From Myrica gale (lineage: Eukaryota > Streptophyta > Magnoliopsida > Fagales > Myricaceae), in the NCBI GenBank assembly GCA_963930655.1, contig OZ005604.1, forward strand, positions 2,304,001-2,368,000: a stretch of DNA of 64,000 nt, given 5' to 3'. Positions 1 through 17,100 of the stretch are shown here, piece after piece. The position numbers were made by a program, and so were the translations under genes. Positions within the stretch are counted from its first letter, which is position 1, and every line of letters begins with the position of its first letter. The notes beneath the pieces are model-generated. The model made no database searches, was not told the DNA's origin, and was given only the letters and a program-made list of their open reading frames with translations.

Positions 1-121
1 CCCAAAATAGTTCGAGACTGCTGATGCAATATAGTGCAGATGACACATGACCCTTTGTTAGGATGAAGTATATAAAGTCATCGTTTGTTAGGATGATGTA
101 TGTAAAGGTAATAGTTATTAC

Positions 122-6520
<6,399 letters not shown>

Positions 6521-6872
6521 TCTCGCTTACTCGTATGGATTGCAGGCGTCCTTGAGGTAGAGTTTTACGGGTAAAATGCTGGGGTCTCAATCCGGAGAGT
6601 GGAGGTGGAGCGACGATGAGGACGAGGGTGAGAGGCAGCGACTCCGGAATGTCTACGACGTCGTGCGCTACAGAGAAAGAAATGACGCCGTTCAAAGAAA
6701 TAAGGTATGGGAATGAGCGGAGATTTTTAAAGATTTTTGTTTTTTTTGGTTTTCTCGTGAATATTCATGTAAATCGAAGTTTTGTAAATTTTTGGGTAAA
6801 AATTAGTTAAAAAGGTTGTAGAGATTATTTGATGTAATTTTTTAATCAAAAAATATTTGAGTTTGGTGAAGA
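6521..6872. other. GCN5 5' flank between the gene and a transposon
   Basis: This stretch holds the 5' UTR and proximal promoter of GCN5, which reads to the left. The part next to the gene is mixed in composition, and from about 6720 it becomes very AT-rich. The AT-rich tail (6815-6870) resembles the flank of another Mutator-type insertion at 45.87-45.93 kb, so it may itself be an old repeat into which the larger element landed. No clear TATA box was recognised. Confidence 0.4.
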
Positions 6873-7289
6873 GAAATTGATATTATGATCACTAGGTTTA
6901 TAATACACTGACGATTTAGTTACTATGTTTCATTTTTTTCTATATGGTAACTGTGAATATATAGCTGTGACGATTTGGTCCTTCTGTCAAACTGCATTGA
7001 ATTTTTAAAGGAATAAAACGTTACGTCAACAGTTTAACACATCAGCAGTCACACGTCAGACCAAATTTAAACAAAACACGTTATTTATTTAAAATCTCGT
7101 TAGGTGCTAAATGACACAACTTATTGTCATTATTTCAAAACAACGAAGACCAATGAACTCATCGTTTTGAAATTAAACCCATAGAACCGTTGCTTCCACC
7201 TCAAGTTCACCAAAGTGTTTTCGCACCTATCAGGTTTTCACCCTGAAGAAGAACACACTGAAGATCTATGTCCTAGCGTTTAGATATAT

Positions 7290-7395
7290 TCGTTGAAGTG
7301 TGAAAGAAGAAGTATTCTTTGATTTCAAAGTGTGAAAGAAGCATTTGGTGATTTCAAAGTGTGAAATAAGAAGTATTATTTGATTTCAAATTTCT
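7290..7395 (+). repeat. Short imperfect tandem repeat of about 40 bp
   Basis: Three degenerate units contain AAGTGTGAAA(G/T)AAG followed by TGATTTCA. They lie inside the left part of the Mutator-like element, in a stretch that looks like an untranslated leader. No function can be assigned. Confidence 0.5.
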
Positions 7396-8112
7396 ACAAA
7401 AAGCAAACTGACTTCGAAGCACACGTTGAATCTAGGTAATCAATTTCAAACTTTGCCCTTTGTCGAAACTCATTCGCAGCTTACTCATTTCTTCCATTGA
7501 CTTTTTGTAGTTGACCCATATATATGTTGCCTTTTGGTGGCTGACCCATTTCTTTATTTGCCTTTTTTGCATGTCGGTGGTTGGAGGACAAACTTTGTAC
7601 CCATTTATTTATTTGAACTTTTTGGCATTTCTGCGGATGGGGGAAGTGTATTTTTAAACTGATGCGATTTGCATATATTTTGGAAACTGATGTGATTTTG
7701 AGGTATTTTGGAAACTGATGTGATTTTGAGATATTTCATGAAGTTTATGATATGTTTTATGGCATTTTTGTATTTTGCATTTCCGTATTTGTGTATTTGT
7801 CCATCTAATGATATGTTTATGGCATTTCTTCATACTCCATTTCTGTATTTTGAAAAATGATTTGATTTGGTTCGATTATAATAAATCTGTAATGGCCATT
7901 TGGTTTGATTAGATGAGCTGTCGAAGTTGATTTTGGTTTAGGGGTCATTTTGTGCATTTTGCAGCACACGGTTTTAAGTGCTTCTAGTTTGTACATAAGC
8001 ATGCATGCACGCATCCTCACTGCTTTTTGCGTGAGCAGGTGATGTATTCTCTCGAGGCTGCAAACTTAGCTCAAAATAATGCCTCTGTTGGACTTTATGA
8101 TGCTTAAGCTGG

Positions 8113-9781
8113 GATAGGCGGATTCAGGGGTGCGGGCGGGGGCGGCCGCCTCCACTAGCTCTAAAAATTATTTGCAGTTTTTTTTATTATTAAGAAGCAG
8201 GCCCACCCACACTGGCCCATGCCTGCTTCTAGGGCCAGCGGAGGCGCACCCACTGGCCCAGTCCGTGTGGTCTGCTTGTTTTTTTTTTAAAAAAAGCAAT
8301 CAAAGGGTGAAACGATGTCGTATCACCCTCTGATTTAAAAAAAATATTACTCACACCTCTCTCTCTCACTCTGCGACCTCTCTCTCTCTCATTAGTCCCT
8401 CTCACTGTTGCCACTGCCCCGCCCGCCGTCCCCCGTTGAACGCCCACCATTCCCAGCAGATTGCCGACGCCGCCAACCCTGGTAAGTCCAGCTCCGCCTC
8501 TGATCTCTCTCATTCATATATTATAGCACAATAAGTTCTTGGCTAACTTTTTCCATTGTAACATTGTTGGTTGACTCTTGTGTTGGACATTGATTTATTA
8601 TTATTCCAACGATGCAGGAAATTTCTCATGTACATAGGCCTGCCAAATACACCATTTTTGGACTACTCCATTTGTGTGGTCCATTATCACTTTAACTGCA
8701 CTAATACATAAATTATGTAGGTCCTACTAATTTATTATGTAGGTCATCACTAATTTATCATTTGCCAATTAGAAAGGAAAGCACATAAAGATTGTTTTTG
8801 ATTGATCTAATTTATTACTGAGGTTATTTTTTAACAATAAATAGCTGAGTGCACCAATACTTTTTGACAGAAGAAGATTCTTTATCTTCATATATGCATC
8901 AAACTCCATAATTATTGATGGGTGTTAATAATTGTTTTCCTCATATGCTGATGGGCATTTTAAATGGTTTTGTTTTGTTTTGTTCTTTTTAGATAATGAA
9001 TAGGTTTTTGATTAAAAAAACCACGAAGTATGAGGATTCTAGTTCGAAAAGAACTCGTCCTTTATTGAGTTCGGATGATATTATTTCTGACCTATAGTTG
9101 CGTAAATCTATTGACTCGTATGATGCTAGGATTCAGGATCAAGTCCGTAGAGAGTATTTGATCCAAGGTGCTTTTCAACCTTGTGGCTATGTTTTTTCCA
9201 AGAAGAAATGTGGGAAGGATTTGAGGGGTTTTAGGGAGGTGTGGTACACAGATTATCCATAGTTAGAATATAGTGTATTAGAGGATGCAACTTATTGTTT
9301 ATGGTGTTATCTATTTAGGCGACCTAAAGGAGCACAATCCGGGAGAGATGTGTTTATATCTAAGGGATTTGATAACTGGAAAAAGACGCTGGAGAGATTT
9401 AATGAACATGTTGGCAGACATGATAGTGCTCACAATGAAGTTAGACAAAAATGTGAAGCACTAATGAATCAGCGACAAAGTGTGTCACACATATTATCCG
9501 CACATGGGCATGAGCAAGAGAATGCTTATCACATTCGATTAACAATGGTTTTAGATTGCATTCATTTTCTTTTGGGGCAAGGATTGCATTCGTTTTCTTT
9601 TGAGACAAAGTGTGTCACACATATTATTTGCACAATAAGTGTATTTCATTATTTTTAATGTTTTTAGTTCTTAATTTGCGATATTATAATTTTAAGACAT
9701 TTTTTACATTATGTGGAATTTTTTTTGTCATTTTTCCTTAGAAATTCGACCCCACTCATTTATATCCTAGATACGCCACTG
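8113..9781 (+). mobile_element. Decayed hAT element nested in the Mutator-like element
   Basis: The right end reads CAGTGGCGTATCTAGG on the minus strand, the usual plant hAT terminus. The left end GATAGGCGGATTCAGG is a degenerate match. The 8-bp flanks TAAGCTGG (8105-8112) and TCAGCTAG (9782-9789) agree at 6 of 8 positions, consistent with an old hAT target duplication. Inside is the start of a TTF-type zinc-finger hAT protein (see the pseudogene entry), but the transposase core and dimerisation region are missing, so the element is internally deleted. A CT-rich microsatellite lies at 8358-8395. Confidence 0.72.
8996..9658 (+). pseudogene. Fragment of TTF-type zinc-finger hAT transposase
   Basis: Translation from ATG at 8996 gives a basic N-terminus (MNRFLIKKTTKYED), then the TTF zinc-finger pattern seen in plant ZMYM1-like hAT proteins: QGAFQPCGY, a W-Y-x-x-Y-P block, CLWCYLF, then FISKGFDNWKK and a His-rich H-x-x-S-x-x-H stretch. 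Two in-frame stops occur, one after the residues SDL (about 9098) and one after DYP (about 9260). Similarity ends near 9560 and the rest of the transposase is absent. A splice-acceptor-like TTTTTAG directly precedes the ATG, suggesting this was once an internal exon. It is non-functional. Confidence 0.7.
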
Positions 9782-10885
9782 TCAGCTAGCATGTTACCAT
9801 GACTCCTCTTAGGTGGTAGCTTAGCTTAGCTTAGCTTTAGTTGGGGATTTTTTTTTCCTGTTTTTTGGATAGCGGGGAAAACCTAATGTATATGGTTTGC
9901 TCTCTTTTCTTGTCAGTATCATCTAGGCAAGCAAGATCTCTGGCAGAGGATGCAATTTTTCCACCCATCAATTATGTCTGTCAGCTACTACTCATTTGAG
10001 CATTGTGTTGCTGACTTGCTGTCTTTTCGGTAACTTAATTGCAATATTTGAGAAGACTGTATCCTGTTACAAGACTCAAAGAGAGGTATACTTGGCGGAA
10101 AGGAAAACCGAACTTTTTTTTTCAAAATTTTCAAACTCAATATTATTCTCATTAATATTCCCAAAAAGTTGTGTTTCTATAGCTGGATTTGGAGTCAAAC
10201 TTGTGAGATTTCTTTCATTTATCAACTTTTTCTTCTTTTAAAAATGCCTTAGATTATACTAACTATGCAGTTGTTGTATTTGCATAGATTTGCAGTTGAC
10301 TTGTTACATTATATACAGAACCGATTATGGACAATAACCATCTATCTTATGATTTCCTGCCGCTTTTGCACAGCCTTTCTTTCTGCCAGTTTCAATGCAT
10401 CTCCTACTGGCAGCATTAAGAGAATGGAGAAGATACAAACAAGAAAACAAAAAAGTATTTGGCATGGAAGACCAAAGTGAAAAAGATTCGTAATCATCTC
10501 CCTTGAAACTGAGTGAACTTGAAGGAAGTCTCCACTAGTTGCAAGAAAGAACGCATTACAGCAATTAAGCTGATGTAACACTCATAGATGGAGCCGCGTG
10601 ATTGCAAGAGAAACAATTGCTGCCTACTTCTAAACTTCGTGGAAGAATCAGTGACTGTTTGTTCTTAAGTAGAATCACTGTGACCCTTTTGGTTATTTGA
10701 GACATTGTGGAAAATAAAATAACCGGTTTGTTCTTAAGTAGAATATGTAATTGTTTCATGGTTAAATATTAAGTTGTATAGTACTCCACCTACGCTTGAT
10801 CACTTGTTGCCAGAACAGGTGGAATCGGGGGAGCCAACAGACCTTATTTAAAAAGAAAGATTATTTAAACAGGTTTACAGAATAT

Positions 10886-11283
10886 TCGAGCTAAATCTGC
10901 TCATAATGTCAGATCTTTATTATCAACAGTTTACAGAACTTCCTAAAGAAAGGGAAGAAGGAAAACAGAAAACAGAATTAAAAGTTTATATAGCCAAATC
11001 TGCTCATAATGTCAGATCTTTAGGCCATATGCCCTGTTGTATGAACAAATCCACTTATCAAAATTAGAAACCTGAAATTTCAAATCAGGGAAGCATGAAA
11101 CTGCATTTTACATGTATGTACTTCAAATAATTTGTCAAAGATCTACAAAGAAGCCCAAAGGTATATTTTAAGGATTGTCATGCCCTTAAAGCCTACTCTG
11201 AGAACAGTATTGAAGTACAAGCCAAATATGTGATAAGAGCTAATATTGTTCACCACATAAAATGAAAAATGTATAGAATCTGT
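10886..11283. repeat. Copy of pyruvate kinase locus sequence inside the Mutator-like element
   Basis: Two blocks match the plus strand of the pyruvate kinase pseudogene in the same orientation. Block 1 (10886 to about 10990) matches 54209-54318, downstream of that gene's stop codon. Block 2 (11055 to about 11283) matches 55000-55235, inside its last intron. Most of the segment between them, including the final coding exon, is missing here. A 15-base scrap at 11024-11038 matches 54688-54702. Because intron sequence is present, the copy was made from DNA, not from a spliced RNA. Mutator-like elements are well known to pick up gene fragments. Confidence 0.85.
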
Positions 11284-12873
11284 CACAAATACTCTTAATG
11301 CAGTACACAATCATATTGCAAAGAAATTACAAGTGCTCTTCATTCATACATAATCCATTCATTACAATTAGAAGGTCATTTCTAATACAAAATAAACTTG
11401 TCATTCTTTACAAAAGTTCATGCCAACTACACTGTCGGAAAGTAACCATTACAAACTAACTACCTATCAACATACTAACTACCCCATCAATGCATCAACG
11501 GTGCTCTCAATCCACAGTTGCAAAACTTTGTGTTATATGGTTGCTGCCGAATTTTAAGTGGCGATGGCGTTTCAGATGAATCATGACTGCATATAATACA
11601 AAACATAGACAGATGTGCAAATTGAACTATTAATAAATATTCCTCATTTGATTTTCTTAACAAAATGGGCATTCCTTACCTCTGTAATTTTACATCTATT
11701 TTCATTCTACTTCAATCGTTACTTCAGTCCGCAGACCTTAATACATCCCAAGAATTATGGAAACCAATTGTTATAGCAACAGCAAGTACTGAACTAACTA
11801 TTATACCAACAGCAAGTACTAAACTTGCAGAGTACCATTTCAATTGAAATTGCAAACCATTTACCCAAAAGGTGACGGGTTGCCCAGATTGTCCAGATTG
11901 TCGTAATATGTCAATTTTCCAAAAGGTATCAATTAAACAAATGTAAAAGGAAAGCTTCCTGCTTAGAAAAAAGAAAAGGAAAGCTTCCAATAATCTCTTT
12001 TGCTCTCCTTGCAGGGAAAAAGAAGCTCTTTTCTGTTCAGTAGGTGAGGATCACGACAAAAAGAGAGACTGTCCATCTTTCTCTTTTGTATCGGTCTTGG
12101 GAAAGGCCAAGTCCTACAAACATATTTTATATGGTGGATGCTTTGACAAACGTTAGTCTTCCGGTTACTGAAGGACAATCTGGGCATCTCCTAACATACA
12201 AAAAAGGTGACGGGTCTCAGTCCAAATTATTTAAAGTTGTGAGAGACCAAAACGCTATTAACCATCCTGATACGGACAATCTCTCCAACACAACCGACAG
12301 CAAATGGAAGAGAAACCCAGTAAAAGAAAAATGTAGAGACGAAACTTCAGTATTTGCAAATAAAGAAAAATGCAAAAAAAGAAAGAAAAACTCAATGTCA
12401 ACAGATGGAAATGAGCAAATCTCATCAGTATTTGCAAACACTAACCTTCCCTCAAACATTGTTGAAGCAAGAACGCTGCTCTCGTCGAAGGAAGACCACT
12501 TATCTCTATCTAGGGTTTGCAAAAGGTGGGGAAAGCGGTGCGTGAAGAGAGAATGGGGAAGATGGTGAATGAGATCGATAATCAATGTGCGTTTCGGCGT
12601 AATAGCATAGAACAGAGCATACAATTTGCCTTTTTGTTCTTTGGGCAAAAACGAATATAGCAGTGAACTGTGAGTTTTGATTATTTCACGTGACATAGTT
12701 GCTGACGTGTTAAGAAGATGAAATGTTTTATTCCGATAAAAATTTAATAGAGGTTCGACGGAATGACCAAATCATCACAACTATATATTTTCAGTGATCA
12801 TATAGTAAAAAGAAAAATCTAGTGACTAAATTGTCAGCTTACTGTAAACTTAATGACTAAATTGTCAATTTTC

Positions 12874-14172
12874 TAAAAAGTATGGAGAGAAGATTAGTTA
12901 GATTTTTTTTTAAAAAAAATGCATTGAAGTTTGTGTAAGAAAATGCTGTATTTTGTGTTAAAATATTAGTGTTTGTGCAGGATTTTTTGATGTTTTGGTT
13001 GTTAGTTTTGTGAATTTGTTTTATTTATTGTATAATATAATACTCTTGCAAAGCGAACATGCTTCTAGTTTCCTTTTCTGAACAAATTATATACACGTTT
13101 GTCACGAATCAGCACAGTTGCACTTAGATAGTACATGTTATCTTGTTTGGATCAAGATTTTCTGTAATTTTCTACTTGAATTATATGATACAATTCAGAG
13201 AGATAAACATAAGAGGTAAACCCATCATTTAATACTATCTATGTCTTTTTTTTCTAAATTAATACTATCTATGTCTAATCATACAAAGTTTTGACCAAAA
13301 CAAATCTTACAATAAAATTAACATGTTATGTTTATCTCTCTTAGATACATGGTGCAATTTAAATAAAAAATAGTTATCTGATTTAAAAGTTCCCTCTTCC
13401 ACGCATAGCAATGCAAGTTCTTTCATCAGTTTCTCCTTTTCCTCTCTCTAGGCTTTTTTTTTACCTGAGCAGATAAGCAGCCTGCAGGACCAACATCTCC
13501 CAAAAGGGAGAGGTGCCAATGGAGATAGATCCCATTGGCCTCTCACACTGACAAGTCACTGACAAACAGTGAAGCTTATGGCAAAGTCCGAATGGATGCC
13601 ACCAATATAGACAGCAGAAACGATTCAGTAGAACGTGTGTATGTATATATCATGGTGTTTGTCCAACGCAAGCAATGACAATAAATAAATAAATAAATGG
13701 GATGAATAGATACAGAACTTATCAGTTTTTTCTAATCATCTTTTCCAAAACAATAACAAACCTAAATTATGTCGACTAGACCTTGATGCTGCTAGACTCC
13801 ATCCAAAGCAAGCCAGTCATTCAAAATAAGATTGTTCTTTTTCCTTTGTCCCCCTTTTTCTCCTGTCTTCTTCCCCTTGTAAGGGAATTACATTCTAATT
13901 CACTGGAAATAGAAACAACTGTGGAATAATAGACTTTTGAGATGCTCAATAAGATTACTGCAATACCAACAACCATTTGGAGATGCCACAGTTGCAGACG
14001 CTTACCACAGCAGCCAACAATCTCACAACTCTAAACAGTTTTCGCAGTATACCTCTTTCGAGGACCATCGAATGGACTGTCAGGCTTCATACAAAAAAAA
14101 AGGGAAAGCTCGCCCAGAGGATGATTGAACAGGAGCATACCAAAGGCTTAAACCGTGTAGTTGCTGTACTTT
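12874..14172. other. Gap between the Mutator-like element and the GBP gene
   Basis: No gene is seen. The stretch includes the probable 3' UTR of the GBP-type gene (reading left from 14172), the MITE at 13171-13372 and a short (AAAT)n run near 13682-13697. The AT-rich part at 12890-13030 resembles the flank of the 45.1 kb Mutator-type MITE and may be repeat-derived. Confidence 0.4.
13171..13372. mobile_element. MITE-like palindromic element, copy 1 of a family
   Basis: The left part contains AGAGAGATAAACATAA (near 13196) and the right part its complement TTATGTTTATCTCTCT (near 13326), with the related outer words ATACAATTC and TGCAATTTAAAT. The same arrangement occurs at 52679-52838. The copies share arms but not the middle, as expected of a small non-autonomous inverted-repeat element. 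No target duplication was resolved. Confidence 0.5.
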
Positions 14173-17100
14173 TTAATCTGATCTTGGACGATTTGGGCCA
14201 CTTTTTTTACTGTTGTACAGAGGTAATAGCCAACGCGTCCCGTGTTTTCTTCGCCCATAACACCGCCAGTATAGTATCAATATTGCCAATATTAAACCCA
14301 TGGGAATAGCCCATCTGTCTCAAACAATAAGAAATAACTAAACAAATCAATAAATAAAAGAGGAAAAGAAAAGATGAAAAGCTACGCACATAACACAACT
14401 CAAAGAGGGAGCCTACTTTTCAACTATGCATGTGCGGCACTGTCCCTATCCATTTCCTCCTCCCTTACGCTTTTTCAAATTTTTATTATCCTCTTTTATC
14501 GTATTTCATTCAAAAAATTTCATGTTCACAAAAGAAGAAATAAAAGAAAATTTATATTATTTTCCAGAAAGTTGAAAGACAACATATTTGCTGCCTGGCG
14601 GTTACCCTTGGACACGTTGAAATATCTACACACGTTGCTTTAGAAGTACACTAGTGCATTTGGTTAGAGGTGCAACATGAGACAGCAAGAATGGCACCAA
14701 ACTTAGATTTGTTAAGGTTAAAACCTATATGGAACACCCTTACTTATCAAAAAAAAAAAACCTATATGGAACACAATCTGACAAGCATTTAAACCTGAAT
14801 TGCACAAGAATAACCATTGCATTACCTGTCTAAATCCAGGATAGGGCTGTAAACGAGTGTTTCCCAAGTGCCTACTATGAAATGCCAGCCTGGGTTGTAG
14901 TACAGTGACTCTGCTGACCAAAATATCCTCGTGTATGTCTCTAAGAAGATAAAGAGTATCCATGCTCCAATTTCAATCAAAATAAACTTTATGATAAACC
15001 GCCCCACCACTACCATGACAAGGGAGAATGCCACCAACCAATTTAAGAGTTTATGGTTGTATTCCTTGATAAATAGAGCTCGTGACTTCCCCAACATCTG
15101 CAGATTCATATGGTATATTCATGTTACAATTTAGCAGATTGGAGAGTGGCCCACCCGAACTTCAGACACGCAGGTAAACAATGTTCTTCCATTTAATTAA
15201 CAAAGAAACAGAACAGTCTTTCATTTCTCATACCAACTAAAATGAAAGTCTACTATCGTATGCTCCCATCATCATTCTTAGCAACAATGCTATCTTATAT
15301 GAAAGTTATCTGGATTAATGTTCTGTTAATAAGCACCACCTGGAGGATGGTAAATGCAGAATGGAACAGCCTTTCAGCTTCGCATGCGCTTCCCTATTTT
15401 GGTATAAATCAAGCATCAACGTTGACCTAAACTTTGATGTTTAGAAACTAACAAATTTTGCAGAGAACAAACAAACAAACACACAAACCAAGAGATAGAA
15501 ATTACAACATAGCGAGTATGCCTAACCTTGGTCATGCGCTGCTCATAGTTCACTTTTGAAGGTCCAACACACTCAAGCTCAAAACTTCGGTTGCATTGAA
15601 GGAAACCTGCACTGAATTTTGCCATGGAAGGAAGCCTGAGAACTTGAAGCTGGTCCATTTTGTCCTCACATCTTATATAAAGTTCTTCGCACAGCTTCGA
15701 GGATCGAAATTCATTTGCCAGAACGACATTCTTATACACCTAACACAAAATTTGCAGTGAAAACAAGCGCCTGTGATCTTAAACCATTGCACACTCCATA
15801 GCTGAGACGTGAAAATAAGGGTGCCCCCAATAAATGCAGTATACAGTATATTGCCTTTAAACCTTATATGCAGTAGTAAAGAGCCACTAGATGTCCAGAG
15901 GACTGGGTTGGGCCAACCTAAGGTGTACCGGACTAGATCACCTCGAGATAATGGCATGATTATGAAACAGAAATTAAAGAGCGACTGAAAATGGAATATC
16001 AACTTCTTCAAAGGAACCGATAGCTTGGCTAATCCCCACTCCAGATAAAATTGAACTTTTCTTTTAGGGGCCTGAAAGCTGGGTTACTTTTTGTTCTTGC
16101 TCAATCCAGAATCACAAACCATTAGTTAGGAAAATTTAATCCGTTCCACAAGCAGCCCAAGAATGTAACTGAATTGGTCACAAACATAAGGCAGTCAATA
16201 CCTTTTCTATTTCTTCATCCAGTTGCATGACTGATTTCTTGGCATGATGTCGGCCAAAATGTTGTTCATCAAAAACTTTCATCACTACATCTCTAGACCT
16301 TTCATGGGCATCTTGCAGAACTTGCTCTGGGAGAGGTAAACCCAATTTTGCCATCCAATCACTGTATAGCTTTAAACACCGCTCAAGTATACCTTTATTG
16401 AAAACCTCCACGAGGGAGCCTGTTGACGGGATCTCCCCTTTATTCAAGGCGTCAAGTATCTAAAGTATGAAGTCGAAATACATACAGTTAAAAGTAATGC
16501 ATGTAAATAACGCACATCATCTTGATTCTGAGAAAGCTTGTTCACATTTATTACTAGCAACGAACATTCACATTCTTTTTCTTTTCCATTTCGCTTCTCA
16601 TTGGTACACAACCTGGGCACCAGGGAGTATTGCACCCATGATTTCACCTCCACCCCTTGTTTACTGTGGGGAGGAAATGCCAGTTGGTTTGAAAATCATT
16701 TTCCAATAGTTCTTTTAAAAACAAAGTTACAACTAAAACTAGCCACTTGTCAACGACAACAATCTATTGCTGTACACAAGACATACCCATGACATTGACA
16801 TGATGACCAACTTAGACAGCTTAATCATTCTCAGAATGCATAATTTGAAATTAAAGGGATGTACCTGCTCCAGGAAAGATACAAACTCCTTTCCACTTAG
16901 AGTTTTACCCTGAACAATCTTTGGACGGATAATGTCAGCAACAACCTGTTTCAATTGCTCCCGCTTCTGGACATACATAGGATCAAGTTCCCCATCCTTC
17001 ATGTCACATAGCTTTGTTCGCTGGAGATGAGGCTGTTTAAAAGTTTTACATGGCGGGTCAATAAGTTCATCCAAGGCAAATATTCCAAAAGCAAGTGTTC

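Larger units (their letters stand above)
6873..12873. mobile_element. Mutator-like DNA transposon with long terminal inverted repeats, carrying host-derived sequence
   Basis: The two ends are inverted copies of each other over about 200 bp. The left arm (6873-7080) and the reverse complement of the right arm (12660-12873) share blocks such as GACGATTTGGTCCTTCTGTC against GATGATTTGGTCATTCCGTC, then GGAATAAAAC, then an ACACRTCAGCA-type block. Long inverted repeats of this kind are typical of Mutator-like elements, and the sequence style matches the element at 45.1 kb that has a 9-bp target duplication. No Mutator transposase was found. Inside are a hAT remnant (8113-9781), two blocks matching the pyruvate kinase locus (10886-11283), and unrecognised reading frames on both strands at 12044-12700. 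A clean target duplication could not be read, so the insertion looks old. It lies just 350 bp upstream of GCN5. Confidence 0.75.

Noticed and set aside
12044-12568. 174-codon plus-strand frame inside the Mutator-like element
   Set aside because: It is Lys/Asn/Thr-rich with no domain. The opposite strand is also open over much of the same DNA, so neither frame can be preferred without RNA evidence.
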